DNA of 64,000 nt from Planctomycetota bacterium (lineage in GTDB: Bacteria > Planctomycetota > Phycisphaerae > Phycisphaerales > UBA1924): NCBI GenBank assembly GCA_017303555.1, contig JAFLCN010000001.1, forward strand, positions 434,001-498,000, given 5' to 3'. The translations under genes were made by a program, and so were the position numbers. This document shows positions 23,793 through 33,436 of the stretch, piece after piece. The first letter of the stretch is position 1; each line of letters opens with the position of its first letter. The notes beneath the pieces are model-generated. The model was not told the origin of the DNA. It worked only from the letters and a program-made list of their open reading frames with translations, and ran no database searches.

Positions 23793-25928
23793 TTATGCGT
23801 TCGCTTCGGTCACGCGCAGAACTTCGGAGACGGTGGTCAGTCCCTGTGCGACCTTGCGGATCCCGTCCATGCGGAGCGTGACCATGCCGCGTTCGATGCA
23901 CATGCGCCGGAATTCCGAAACGTTGGGGTTTCGAGCGATCACGTCGCGGAGCTGGTCGTCCACGGTCAGAAGCTCGTAGATGCCGACGCGCCCCGAGTAT
24001 CCCGTGCTGCGGCAGCGCTCGCAGCCCTTCGAAGCCCAGAGCTTGTCGGTGGGCAGACCCTGCATCTGGAGATACTCGGTCATGTCCGCGCTCGGAGCCT
24101 CCTCCGCCTTGCAGTGCACGCACAATCGGCGGATCAGCCGCTGCGCCAGCACGCCGTTCACGGCAGCGCCGACCAGGAACGGTTCGAGACCGATGTTGAC
24201 CAGTCGCGTGATGGACGAGGGCGCATCGTTGGTGTGCAGCGTGCTCAGCACGAGGTGCCCGGTCAACGCCGCCTGCACCGCGATGTGCGCCGTTTCCATA
24301 TCGCGGATTTCGCCCAGCATGATCACGTCCGGGTCCTGACGCAAGAGACTCTTCAGCGCCGCCGCGAAAGTCATCCCGATCTTTTCGTGCATCTGGGTCT
24401 GGGTGATGCCGTCCAGGTGATACTCGATCGGGTCTTCGACCGTCGAGATGTTCATGGTGTTCTTGTCGAGCTTGCGCAGCGACGAGTACAGGGTCGTCGT
24501 CTTACCCGAGCCGGTCGGACCGGTGACGAGCACGATGCCGTGGGGCGAATCGATGATCTTGCGCCAGACCTCGAGCGTGTCTCCGTGGAAACCGAGGTTG
24601 TCGAGTTCCACGTTGATGCTCTTGGTGTCGAGAATACGCATCACCGTCTTCTCGCCGTAGCCGGTTGGAAGCGTGGAAACGCGCAGGTCGAGCTTGCGAC
24701 CCTGCACCACGCAGCGGATACGCCCGTCCTGAGGCAAGCGACGCTCGGAGATATCGAGGTTCGCCATGATCTTCAGGCGGCTGGTGATCGCGGCCGACAT
24801 CGCGCCCGGCGGATTCATCATCTCGAACAGCTCGCCGTCGATGCGGAACCGCACGCGGAGCTTCTTCTCGGCCGGTTCGACGTGGATGTCCGAAGCGCCT
24901 TCTTTCACGGCAGTCTGAATGATGTAGTTGACGTAGCGGATGACCGGCGACTCCGCGGCCTCCTTCTCCAGGTTGACCTCGTTCGATTCCTTCTTTTCAA
25001 CCTGGACGTCGCCCTCGCTGACTTCGGCGAGCAGTTCCGAGACATCGACGTTCGATTCTTCCTTGCCCGCGCCGATGATCTCCATCGCGCCGCGCAGGTC
25101 GAAGCCCGTCACCATCACGACCTTGATGCCCGCGACACGCAGCCGGCCCTTGATCTCGTCGAGCAGGAAGACATCGTCCGGACGCGTCACGCCCAGCACG
25201 ACGCGCAGGCCGTCCATCCGGAGAGGAACCACGCCGTGCTTCTTGCAGAAGTCGGGCGTGAGCGACTGGAGCAGCTTTCCATCGAATCCGCCGTCGAGGC
25301 CCTTGGACAGATCGATGCGCTCGAACGGAATTCCGGCGAGTTCGGCGACGGCGCGCTGGACGATGACCTCGTCCACACCCTGTTCGATCAGGATGTCGGC
25401 GAGCCGTCTGCCCGGAGACTGCTTGAGCACGCCCTGCGCCACGGTCATCCGGTCGCCCGGGACCAGGTTCCGCGAGAGCAGGTACTCGGCGAGATCGGCG
25501 CTGCCGCCCTGGACAAGCCCGCCTCCGGTCGATTCGGGCCGGTAGAGATCCGACATCGCGCTGCCCACCGACGACCGGGGCGGCGCGGTCAGGCTCTGCT
25601 TCACCGCGGGATCGTCGTTGGACGCGAGCGCCGTCTCGTCGCTGCTTTCGCGCAGCTTCACAAGTTCGCCGTAGGTGCGCTGGTTGGCGGGGACGGCCGG
25701 GATCGGGCTCATCGCCAATTCCTGCGCGTCCGGTCCCGCGGCACGGACGGACGCGGGCATGGCGCCCAGGTCATCGACGCTGACGCGTTTGGGCTGGTTG
25801 CGCGCCGGAGCCTCCTCGTTCTTCGAGGGGAGCGCCCGGCCGGGCTTGTCCACGCCCAGCTCGTTCAGGATGTCGTCGATGTTGTACTTTGCCACGCGCG
25901 ATTGATCCGAATGAGGAACCTTCAGCAT
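23793..25928 (-). CDS. pilB: type II/IV secretion-pilus ATPase (PilB/GspE)
   Basis: 711 residues; the usual PilB/GspE is near 560-570. The first 120 residues are an extra, poorly conserved stretch with an N-terminal LNELG helix; a GspE N-terminal domain follows (about 140-320). The ATPase core has Walker A GPTGSGKTTT (from residue 470), the Asp and Walker B boxes (RQDPDVIMLGEIRD), and His boxes. A tetracysteine zinc knot (CVHC then CERC) follows near residues 600-640. It drives pilin assembly or pseudopilus extension at the inner membrane. It is the last gene of the pilM-N-O-P-like operon. The ATG at 25928 is 36 bases after the PilP-like stop. Confidence 0.85.
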   Translation of the reverse strand: MLKVPHSDQSRVAKYNIDDILNELGVDKPGRALPSKNEEAPARNQPKRVSVDDLGAMPASVRAAGPDAQELAMSPIPAVPANQRTYGELVKLRESSDETALASNDDPAVKQSLTAPPRSSVGSAMSDLYRPESTGGGLVQGGSADLAEYLLSRNLVPGDRMTVAQGVLKQSPGRRLADILIEQGVDEVIVQRAVAELAGIPFERIDLSKGLDGGFDGKLLQSLTPDFCKKHGVVPLRMDGLRVVLGVTRPDDVFLLDEIKGRLRVAGIKVVMVTGFDLRGAMEIIGAGKEESNVDVSELLAEVSEGDVQVEKKESNEVNLEKEAAESPVIRYVNYIIQTAVKEGASDIHVEPAEKKLRVRFRIDGELFEMMNPPGAMSAAITSRLKIMANLDISERRLPQDGRIRCVVQGRKLDLRVSTLPTGYGEKTVMRILDTKSINVELDNLGFHGDTLEVWRKIIDSPHGIVLVTGPTGSGKTTTLYSSLRKLDKNTMNISTVEDPIEYHLDGITQTQMHEKIGMTFAAALKSLLRQDPDVIMLGEIRDMETAHIAVQAALTGHLVLSTLHTNDAPSSITRLVNIGLEPFLVGAAVNGVLAQRLIRRLCVHCKAEEAPSADMTEYLQMQGLPTDKLWASKGCERCRSTGYSGRVGIYELLTVDDQLRDVIARNPNVSEFRRMCIERGMVTLRMDGIRKVAQGLTTVSEVLRVTEANA

Positions 25929-25964
25929 GCGGCTCTCGGCGTTCCGCCGGAGCGACTGTGAGCG

Positions 25965-26657
25965 TTACTTTGCCTTCGGCGCTTTGGTCTTTGCGCCGGG
26001 TTCTTCCGCCAGCTCGAGCGTGAACTTCTTCCCGTCGGCCTCGAGCGTGACGCTGGTCGGCCGGATCTCCGCGACCTTGAAACTCTCACCGACCTGGTCG
26101 CCGACACGCACAAGCTCATCGTTGATTCGGGCGATCGGAACGCGACCCTTCATGATGCTGCCGAGCTTGAAGCCGGTGAACTCTTCGGCCAGTTTCCGGG
26201 CGCGTTCCTCCGCCTTGCGCTTGGCGATATCGGCGCTGTCGTCACGCGGAGCAACCTCGTTCTTCGCGTCGCCGGCCTCGGCGCCCATCAGCCGGAAGGG
26301 GTTCGTGCGAACGCCCTCGGTGCTCTGGTGGTTCATCGCGTTCAGTTCGGCCATGACGCGCTGGAAGCCCACGGCCCGGCGATGCTGCGTCTCGTCGCGC
26401 TTGTAGCTCAGTTCGGCGCTGTTGAACTTCAGTCCCGACTGCATGCCGTACCGGCGCATCCCGTAGATCAGCGCCACCGAGAGTGCCAGCGTGCCGACGA
26501 TGATGACGTGCTGGGTGTGGAAGCGGGTGCGCGGCGCACCGCTCAAGCCGTGCGCATCGCCGATCGCCATGCCGGCCGCGAACGCGCCGGGCATCGCCTG
26601 TCCTTCGCCCGGAGCCACTTCGCCCGGGAGACGCTTTTCTTTGTTCGCGGCGCTCAT
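25965..26657 (-). CDS. PilP/GspC-like inner membrane protein
   Basis: 230 residues: a cytoplasmic tail, one membrane segment (about 48-67), a charged coiled-coil-like region (about 100-155), and a C-terminal beta domain (about 165-220) with VPIARINDELVRVGDQ and FKVAEIRPTSVTLE. This is the shape of PilP/GspC, which link the inner-membrane platform to the secretin. It overlaps pilO by 4 bases and precedes the ATPase gene. Assignment is by shape and operon position, as sequence similarity is weak. The secretin pilQ is not in the window. Confidence 0.6.
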   Translation of the reverse strand: MSAANKEKRLPGEVAPGEGQAMPGAFAAGMAIGDAHGLSGAPRTRFHTQHVIIVGTLALSVALIYGMRRYGMQSGLKFNSAELSYKRDETQHRRAVGFQRVMAELNAMNHQSTEGVRTNPFRLMGAEAGDAKNEVAPRDDSADIAKRKAEERARKLAEEFTGFKLGSIMKGRVPIARINDELVRVGDQVGESFKVAEIRPTSVTLEADGKKFTLELAEEPGAKTKAPKAK

Positions 26658-27199
26658 TGTGTCTTTGCCCCTTCGTCAACGTAGTAGATGCTCAGCGTGA
26701 ACGTCGCCAGCATGTCGCCGTTCTTGTCGGTCGCACGCTTCAGTTTGAAATCCGGGATCTTGGTGATCCGCGGCAACTGCTCGAGCTTGCGCACAAAGTC
26801 GTGAAACGAGCGGAAGTTCCCCTGCAGCGACAGCTCCAAAGGCTGCTCCATGTACATCGCCGCCTTCACGGCCTTCAGGCTCTTGACCGTCGGCGAGCTC
26901 AGGCCCTGCTGCGTCGCAAGCTCCGACACCTGGCGGACGATCGCATCCAGCTCCTTCTTGCTCGGGAGCTTGGCCTCGAAGGCCTCGATGCTCGCCGCGA
27001 TGTCCTTGTTTTCCTTCTCGAGGTCCGAGTTGCGCGAGGTCTCTTCCCGCAGCTTGCTCAGCCGGTCCCGCTTCAGGTCCACCTCGGCCTTGGCGAGTTC
27101 GATCTCCGCGTTCACGGGGCGGAAGACCAGCCAGTAGCTCGAGAGCGGCACCGCGAGCAGGATCAGCATCAGCACGAGTTCACGGAATCCGAATCGCAT
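26654..27199 (-). CDS. pilO: type IV pilus alignment protein PilO
   Basis: 181 residues: membrane segment about 8-28, then a long coiled-coil (35-85), then a ferredoxin-like domain (about 90-175, with LELSLQGNFRSFHDFVRKLE). This is the classic PilO layout. PilO pairs with PilN in the periplasm to connect the PilM platform with the secretin. It overlaps the downstream PilP-like gene by 4 bases and follows pilN by 24. Confidence 0.8.
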   Translation of the reverse strand: MRFGFRELVLMLILLAVPLSSYWLVFRPVNAEIELAKAEVDLKRDRLSKLREETSRNSDLEKENKDIAASIEAFEAKLPSKKELDAIVRQVSELATQQGLSSPTVKSLKAVKAAMYMEQPLELSLQGNFRSFHDFVRKLEQLPRITKIPDFKLKRATDKNGDMLATFTLSIYYVDEGAKTQ

Positions 27200-27223
27200 G
27201 GGTGTTCGCTCCTGCGGATGAGT

Positions 27224-28024
27224 TCAGTCGTTGGTCTTCGCGTCCGCGCCGGCGGTCGCCTTCGGCGCCGGTGCGCCTTTGGTGGTTTCTGCCTGCGCAA
27301 CCGGCAGTACGATGCGGGCGTCGGCCGCGGAGTTCAGCCCGGCGGTGATCTGGAACTTGCGGAACGTCGTCTGGTCGATCTTCACCGTGTCGATGAAGGG
27401 CAGATCGGGCCGGTCGAGCAGGTTGCACTCGCCGAGCTTGGACAGGAAATCGGTGACGTCGGTGTTCCGCTGCGCGAGGCCGTTGATCGTGAGCGAGTAC
27501 TCGAACTTCGGCGCGCGGACCGGATCCTTCTTCTCGTCCTTCGGGTCCTTCTTGGCGTCGGTGAGCGACTTGACCGCCGGGGCCTTCCCGTCGGCTTTGA
27601 TCACTTCCTTCGGCGGCTCGATGCGCTTGCTCTTGAGCTCCAGCTCCGAGAACGCGAGCGAATCGTCCGGGCACCGGTTCACGATCTGCTCGAGCAACGC
27701 GCTGCGAGGGATCCGCTCGGTCAGCGCCGTCGTGATCTCGGCCTTGTCCAGCATCTGCGACCGCTGCGACTCGAGCGCCTTGAGCTGCTCGATCTTCTTG
27801 GCCTCCTGCGCGTACAGCTCGTTGATCTTGCTCTGCTCGGCCCGAACCGTTTCCCACCTTCGCGTCGTCACAAAGAACGCGGCGATCACGCCCACCATCA
27901 CGATCGCGAAAAGACCGAGCGCCAGCGCGTTCGCACGCGAGGAACTCTGCTTCTCGACGTAATCCTCCGGAAGGAAGCTCGTCCCGGCCGGCGTCTCGTT
28001 GTTCTGCCTGAGAAACGGGTTCAT
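27224..28024 (-). CDS. pilN: type IV pilus assembly protein PilN
   Basis: 266 residues, longer than the usual 190-210. The start has the PilN cytoplasmic tail MNPFLRQN followed by SFLPEDYVEK, which matches the N-terminal segment that binds PilM. A membrane helix (about 33-53), a coiled coil and a fimbrial domain with a Lys/Asp-rich insertion (about 150-170) follow. Gene order next to pilM and pilO supports the call. The C-terminus is a Lys/Ala-rich tail. Confidence 0.75.
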   Translation of the reverse strand: MNPFLRQNNETPAGTSFLPEDYVEKQSSSRANALALGLFAIVMVGVIAAFFVTTRRWETVRAEQSKINELYAQEAKKIEQLKALESQRSQMLDKAEITTALTERIPRSALLEQIVNRCPDDSLAFSELELKSKRIEPPKEVIKADGKAPAVKSLTDAKKDPKDEKKDPVRAPKFEYSLTINGLAQRNTDVTDFLSKLGECNLLDRPDLPFIDTVKIDQTTFRKFQITAGLNSAADARIVLPVAQAETTKGAPAPKATAGADAKTND

Positions 28025-28048
28025 GGTTCAACCTTTCCGCAGCGCGGC

Positions 28049-29182
28049 TTACAGATCCGCCGGGCAATGACACAGTCCGACCGCAACTCCGAAACCGGGC
28101 TGGGGCTGCTTGAGGTCCACGCCCTGGCTCGGCTCCGAACCCGTCCGCGCTACCTTCGCCAAGGGGTCCGCCAGCTTGGTGTTCATGCCGAGCGCCGTCG
28201 CAACCGCCTTGCTGAACGCCTGCTGCCGGCTCTCGCCGCCCAGGAAGACTGCCTGATCCACCCGCTTGCCCGGGAAAAGCCCGTCGTGATACCGCAGGCC
28301 CATCCGGATCTCGTCCGCCAGGATCTCGAGCGGCTCACGCAGATTGACCTCGGAATCCCGCGCGGCTTCGGGCGCCGCCGAGCGGAGCATCGCCATCCCC
28401 TCTCCGCTCCCGGCTTCGGGCATCATGCGATCGAGCGCAAGACGCGTCCGCCTGGCTTCGGTCATGCCGCACTTGAGCTGCTTCGAAACCGCGCGATCGA
28501 GCTGGCGCCCGCCAACTTCCACCACGCGTTCGAACACGATCGTCCTTCCGTGGCCGATCATCGCCTTGGTCGTGTGCGCGCCGAAATCGAGGTAGAGCGC
28601 CACGCCCTCCTGGTCGCCCCCGCCGGCGATCTCGAACGCCTTCATCGCGGCATCGAATTCGCTGTGGATGCCCACCGGCTCGAGCCCGCCTTTGCGCATC
28701 GTCTGCACCATGTGCTGCACCGCCGATCGGGCGGCGGCATTCACGATCACTTCGGCCTTGGAGGCGCCCGCCGCCGACACCTCGCGATGTCGCAGCACGA
28801 GCGCGCCCGGGTCGCAGCCGATCTGCTGGCCGATCGCGGCACCCACGACCTGGTTCATCGGAACGCCTTCGATCCGCTGCACCTGCAGGTGCTTGCAGAA
28901 GAGCTGCCAGCTCGGAAGCGAGCAGATGACCCGCTTGCCGCGGAACCCGCCCTTCTTGATGAGCCGAGGAAGCTGGGCGAGCTGAAAATCGAGGCGCCCG
29001 GCGTGATCGTCCATGAGCTCTTCGGACGTTTCGACCAGGGCCGCGGCCACCAGCGTCGGCACGGGCCCAGGCTGGACCTGGATCACCTTGAGCGACGAGA
29101 CGCCGAAGTCCACGCCGATGGCCGGCGAGAGCTGCTTCATCAGCCCGACGGAGTTGAGTTTTCGCAACAATTCGAGCGCCAT
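28049..29182 (-). CDS. pilM: type IV pilus assembly ATPase-like protein PilM
   Basis: 377 residues of the actin/FtsA-like fold. The phosphate-1 motif AIGVDFGVSSLKV is at about 21-33, ALYLDFGAHTTK is the phosphate-2 region, and VFLGGESRQQAF the adenosine motif. PilM forms the cytoplasmic ring that recruits PilN. The ATG at 29180-29182 (MALELLRK) has GGGAGGG about 11 bases upstream; the frame stays open to 29317 with another ATG at 29227 but no ribosome site. First gene of the operon. Confidence 0.8.
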   Translation of the reverse strand: MALELLRKLNSVGLMKQLSPAIGVDFGVSSLKVIQVQPGPVPTLVAAALVETSEELMDDHAGRLDFQLAQLPRLIKKGGFRGKRVICSLPSWQLFCKHLQVQRIEGVPMNQVVGAAIGQQIGCDPGALVLRHREVSAAGASKAEVIVNAAARSAVQHMVQTMRKGGLEPVGIHSEFDAAMKAFEIAGGGDQEGVALYLDFGAHTTKAMIGHGRTIVFERVVEVGGRQLDRAVSKQLKCGMTEARRTRLALDRMMPEAGSGEGMAMLRSAAPEAARDSEVNLREPLEILADEIRMGLRYHDGLFPGKRVDQAVFLGGESRQQAFSKAVATALGMNTKLADPLAKVARTGSEPSQGVDLKQPQPGFGVAVGLCHCPADL

Positions 29183-29370
29183 GCGCCGCAATCCCTCCCG
29201 CGCCGACTCCAGCGACAGAGAAACCATCGGCGCACCGAAACGGGCGCTTGATGCGTGCGGTACAGACCGACCGAGCGCCGAAGTTCTCGCCCCCACCGTG
29301 CGGAGCGATCGGTGCATCCCGCGCGACGGTCACACTCCGTCATCGGATTTCGCGGACCGATAACGGTCGA

Positions 29371-30081
29371 TCAACTCCGCAGGGCTCCGGCGAGGCGCGA
29401 AGCGATCGCTTCGAGCCCTCGGAGCGCGAGGGGCAAGTCCCACCCTTGATCCGCGCGATTGCCCGTTCGATTGCTCGCGACGCGCAGTTCGGCGAAAGGC
29501 ACTCGCTCTCTTGCCGCAACAAGCCCGATCGCGGCGCCCTCCATGGCTTCGGCCAGTCCTTCCGAACCGCAGCGCGAGCTGATTTCTCCCGATCGCGCGT
29601 CCGAACCCGAGCAGGTCGAAACCGTTGCGAGAACCCCCACGCGATCGGCGAGCGGGCGGAGCCGCCGGCTCAACTCCGCCTCGGGCTCGATGCGGTCCGC
29701 GTCGATTCCTGCGGGAAACCCGGCCTGCGACATCGGGATCCATCGCGGCGAAGCATCGATCCCCTCATCCGCGAACACGCAACCCGATGCCAGAATCGAC
29801 TGGCCGATGCGCAGCGGCTCCGGACCGGGCAGAGCGCCGCAGATACCCAGGTTGATCACGCAGTCCGGACGAGATCGCCCGATCTCGCGTGCGGTCGCGC
29901 CCGCGGCATTGGACTTGCCCACGCCGCACACGAGCAGCTTGAACCCGTCCCCGACCGGGCACGCGGTCCAGGTTTCCGGCTCGCGACTGGCGCACCGAAA
30001 GCCCGCGAGGACCGCGCGGGCCTCCAGCGGCGCCGCAACCACGATCAAACACCGTTCATACTTTGGGTGCGGAGCAGTCAA
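29371..30081 (-). CDS. mqnB: futalosine hydrolase
   Basis: 236 residues of the nucleoside phosphorylase/hydrolase fold. GVGKSNAAGATA, the LGICGAL core and the C-terminal AMEGAAIGLVAA (with the catalytic Glu of the family) support MqnB, which splits futalosine into dehypoxanthine futalosine and hypoxanthine in menaquinone synthesis. The genome therefore probably makes menaquinone by the futalosine route; no other mqn gene is present here. It is upstream of the pil operon and divergent from the adaptor gene. An alternative reading is MTA/SAH nucleosidase, less likely given the GVGKSNAA motif. Confidence 0.75.
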   Translation of the reverse strand: MTAPHPKYERCLIVVAAPLEARAVLAGFRCASREPETWTACPVGDGFKLLVCGVGKSNAAGATAREIGRSRPDCVINLGICGALPGPEPLRIGQSILASGCVFADEGIDASPRWIPMSQAGFPAGIDADRIEPEAELSRRLRPLADRVGVLATVSTCSGSDARSGEISSRCGSEGLAEAMEGAAIGLVAARERVPFAELRVASNRTGNRADQGWDLPLALRGLEAIASRLAGALRS

Positions 30082-30276
30082 TTGGCGGAACCTTCGCGTT
30101 TCAAACAGCTTCGCGCTTGGGAATCGCGCGATCCTTCGCTATCCTTCAACGTATGGCGGTTGCTCGGGATTCAACCCGACGCCACCGGCAGCACGATAGC
30201 CGGTAACCAGATTGGCCAAGCTCGGGAACCGTTCCCCGCCTCTGGTCCGACACCGTCCGAACAGGAGACCCACCCG

Positions 30277-32046
30277 ATGCCCAAATCACGGCGAAAGACC
30301 TGGGTTGTCGCCTCGGGGGTTGGCCTGGTGCTCGTCGCGGGCACGGTCTGGTCGCTCCGAGGCGCCGGCGCGCCCAGCGGTTCGGGCACGGGGGCCGAGC
30401 TGCTGCCCACCACGGATACCGCGGCCATCGCGCGGGCCAGCTTCGACATCACCACGCTCGCAACCGGCGAACTCGAAGCCAAGAAGCAGGTCGAGATCCG
30501 TTCGCGCATGGAGCAGCAGGCGGTCATCCAGGAGATCATCCCCGAGGGCGTCCGAGTGAAGGAGGGGGACGTGCTCGTCCGCCTCAACGCCGACCGGATC
30601 ATGACCTCGATCGACGAGCAGCTCCTGCAGATCGAAACCTCCAAGAGCGAGCTCGTCGCGGCGGAGAACGGCTACAACATCCAGGTCAACGAGAACGCCA
30701 ACAACCTGCGCAACGCCGAGTTGAAGGTCACGCTCGCGCAGCTTTCCCTTCAGCAGTGGCTCGAGGGTGAGGTCAAAACCAAGCGCGAGGCCAATCGCCT
30801 GGCGCTCTCGCAGTCGAAGCTCGAGCTCGATCGCCTCGCCGAGAAGGTCATCCGTTCTCAGAAGCTGCAGGACCAGGGCTTCCTTTCGAAGGATGAACTG
30901 GAAAAAGACGAACTCGAGTACATCAAGAACCAGAGCGCCTGGATCAAGGCCCAGCTCGACGACCGCGTCTACGAGGACTTCCAGTACCCGAAAGATCAGA
31001 AGCAGAAGCAGGGCGACCTCGAGCAAGCCAACAGCGAGCTTGTGAAGGTCAAGATGAACGCCGAGATCGAGCTCGCCAGCAAATCGGCGCAGCGCAACAA
31101 CAAACGCACCCAGCTCACGATCCGCGAGAACTCGCTCAACAAGCTCCGCCAGCAGCTCGACGCATCAACCGTCAAGGCCCCCTCCGCCGGGCTGGTGGTG
31201 TACGCCACCAGCATGCGTCGCAACAGTTGGAACAACGAGGGTCCGCTCCAGATCGGACGCCAGGTCTATCCCAACGAATTGCTCGTCGTCCTCCCCGACA
31301 CCAGCGAGATGGTCGCTTCCGTCCAGGTGCACGAGAGCCTCGCGGGCGACGTGAAGCCCGGAATGGGCGCCGCCGTGAAGGTGGACGCCGCCAACGGCAA
31401 GGTCTTCCACGGCGTCGTCGATTCGATCGGCGTGCTCGCCGAATCCGGCGGCTGGCGCGATCCCGACCGGCGCGAATACACCGTCAAGATCAAGATCGAC
31501 GGCTCCGAAGACATCGCGCTCCTCAAGCCCTCGATGCGCTGCGAGGCCCGGCTGACCATGGGCCGCATCAACGACGCCATCGCCATCCCGGTGCAGGGCG
31601 TGTTTACCGACGGCCCGGTGCGCTTCGTTTACGCCCAGAAATCAGGCCGCTACGAGCGCGTGCCCATCAAGCTCGGCAAACGCTCCGACACGTTCGCGGA
31701 AATCCTCGCCGGCGTCGATATCGGTCGGACGATCCTGCTCCGCGATCCCGCTCCTTCCGAGGTGCTCGCGGGCGCCTGGAGCAAAGCGACGCTCGAACCC
31801 GCAGGCTACACCCTCGACGAGAAGGGCAACCCGATCGTCAGAGAGATCGCGGCACCCGTCGCTCAAGTTCCGCCGGCGACAACCAAGACCGACGCCGCCA
31901 AACCCGAAACCAAGCCCGAAATCAAACCCGCGATCCAGTCCGAAGCCAAGCCCGACGGCGCGAACACCGGCCAGACCGTCGCGGCCAAGCTGGCGAGCCC
32001 CAAGGCCGACCCGAAGCAGGCCGACGCGTCGCAGACAATCAAGTAA
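30277..32046 (+). CDS. RND/HlyD-type periplasmic adaptor protein
   Basis: 589 residues. A membrane helix near 9-27 is followed by the two halves of a lipoyl domain (EIRSRMEQQAVIQEIIPEG and SAGLVVYATS, about 75-95 and 305-320), a long alpha-helical hairpin between them (about 105-290), and beta-barrel/membrane-proximal domains (to about 510). AGGAGA at 30263-30268 fixes the ATG. A Pro/Lys-rich low-complexity tail with repeated KPE/KPA units closes the protein (from about 530). It is likely an adaptor of a tripartite efflux or macrolide-type ABC exporter; no transporter gene is adjacent, so the partner is unknown. Confidence 0.75.
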   Translation: MPKSRRKTWVVASGVGLVLVAGTVWSLRGAGAPSGSGTGAELLPTTDTAAIARASFDITTLATGELEAKKQVEIRSRMEQQAVIQEIIPEGVRVKEGDVLVRLNADRIMTSIDEQLLQIETSKSELVAAENGYNIQVNENANNLRNAELKVTLAQLSLQQWLEGEVKTKREANRLALSQSKLELDRLAEKVIRSQKLQDQGFLSKDELEKDELEYIKNQSAWIKAQLDDRVYEDFQYPKDQKQKQGDLEQANSELVKVKMNAEIELASKSAQRNNKRTQLTIRENSLNKLRQQLDASTVKAPSAGLVVYATSMRRNSWNNEGPLQIGRQVYPNELLVVLPDTSEMVASVQVHESLAGDVKPGMGAAVKVDAANGKVFHGVVDSIGVLAESGGWRDPDRREYTVKIKIDGSEDIALLKPSMRCEARLTMGRINDAIAIPVQGVFTDGPVRFVYAQKSGRYERVPIKLGKRSDTFAEILAGVDIGRTILLRDPAPSEVLAGAWSKATLEPAGYTLDEKGNPIVREIAAPVAQVPPATTKTDAAKPETKPEIKPAIQSEAKPDGANTGQTVAAKLASPKADPKQADASQTIK

Positions 32047-32069
32047 TCGCGCGTTCAATCGCGGGAGCG

Positions 32070-33314
32070 TTACGAGGCTTTGCGATGCCGGAGCAGCTCG
32101 GCCGCGCGATTTTCCGCGCCCGGCGCGCCGTGCAGCAGGTCGTACGCGTGCGGCGCGGGCGCCGCGAAGTTGTCGTCCGCAACCGCGTGCCCCTCGGCCC
32201 GGACGATCGAGATGTCCTTTCGCTCCCTCAGGTCAAAGACCTCCGGATCGGCGTCGCGGCCCTCCGGCAGCAGCGTCTCGACCACCGGGCGGCACGGCGT
32301 CTCGTGCGACCATTGCGTGACCACGCATTCGTGCCCGGTAGACAGCGTCACGATCGTTCCCGGCGCGTACGCCGGAACCACATTCAGAATCGCCTTGAGA
32401 ACAATCGGATCGAGCCGGCAGGCGTTGTGTGGCTGCTGGATCTGCTTGAGCGCGCGCACCGTGGGCATCGCTCCGCCGTTCGGCCCGCCCGTCTGGTGAA
32501 TCCGCGTGAACAGATCAGCGCCCGCGACGATCCGTGCAAAGACGTGGATCTCCTGCTTCCTCGGCGCGGCATCGGCATCCTCCCGGCGCACGGGGAAGCC
32601 CTTGCCGTCGAACCGCTGATGGTGATTCAACACAACGGCCGCCGCGGAAGGCTCCACCTGATCGCGCACAAGGTCGTAGCCGATCTGCACGTGCTCACGA
32701 AAGGCCGGATCGGATTCATCCCCCGTCTTTTCCCATCGCTCCCGCACCGCGGGGTCGAGCCGCAGCATCCCGATATCGTGGAGCATCGCGCCAACGCCCA
32801 GGTTCGAGACGTCCTTGGCGCTGTGCGCCGCCAGCCGGATGCGCTCGTGGATCAGGTAGAAATCCAGCTTGATGCCCATCAGCACGCTCAGCAGGCAGAC
32901 GCTGCTCGCGTGCCGGAGCGCCGGCGACGAGCCTTCTCCCAGCTCGTGCACGAACATCGCCGCCTTCGGTCTTTCACAGAACTTCTCGAGCAGCCCCGAG
33001 ACCGCCCGCCGGTACGAGACGTAATCCAGACGCGCGTGCGCATCCGAGATCACGCTGTCCAGCGCGTTGCGGATCTGCCCCGTCACGGCGGCGCACGCCT
33101 GCACCACGCCCGCCGAGAAGTATTCATTCAGACAGTCGAGCCTGGGGTACTTCACCCAGACCTCGTACAGCCCGATCTCACGCATTTTCGCGATCGTGTG
33201 CCGGTCCAGAACGGCGCCCGGACGCAACAGCACCACCTCGGGCCGACGCGGGTGGAGCACCGGCATCGCCACGATCATGCCGTCACGGGCCTGGAAAGTC
33301 GTCACTCTGAGCAT
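32070..33314 (-). CDS. HD-GYP domain protein with variant signature
   Basis: 414 residues. The phosphodiesterase core is at about 100-330: H179-D180 in MLHDIGML, H208 in REHVQIG, and H231-H232 with FDGKGFP, where the 'GYP' is GFP. The first metal His lies in LRHASSV. HD-GYP proteins hydrolyse c-di-GMP to pGpG or GMP and affect motility and biofilm formation. The N-terminal 100 residues hold a small beta domain (LRVTTFQARDGMIVAMPVLHP), a frequent partner. It converges with the adaptor gene and is divergent from the M16 gene. Confidence 0.8.
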   Translation of the reverse strand: MLRVTTFQARDGMIVAMPVLHPRRPEVVLLRPGAVLDRHTIAKMREIGLYEVWVKYPRLDCLNEYFSAGVVQACAAVTGQIRNALDSVISDAHARLDYVSYRRAVSGLLEKFCERPKAAMFVHELGEGSSPALRHASSVCLLSVLMGIKLDFYLIHERIRLAAHSAKDVSNLGVGAMLHDIGMLRLDPAVRERWEKTGDESDPAFREHVQIGYDLVRDQVEPSAAAVVLNHHQRFDGKGFPVRREDADAAPRKQEIHVFARIVAGADLFTRIHQTGGPNGGAMPTVRALKQIQQPHNACRLDPIVLKAILNVVPAYAPGTIVTLSTGHECVVTQWSHETPCRPVVETLLPEGRDADPEVFDLRERKDISIVRAEGHAVADDNFAAPAPHAYDLLHGAPGAENRAAELLRHRKAS

Positions 33315-33436
33315 GCGTCAAACCCCACCCCCCTCCCATCGACCCGTTGCCCAGACCGGTCCAGCCGCACCCGCCAACCCGCCTCTCCATTCGCCCGTCC
33401 CATTCCGATAAGCAGTGTTTCCTACACTCGCAGCCC

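Noticed and set aside
23688..25961. Plus-strand frame of 757 codons
   Set aside because: Antisense to the pilB gene, which has intact Walker and zinc motifs; the shadow has no ribosome site or domain.
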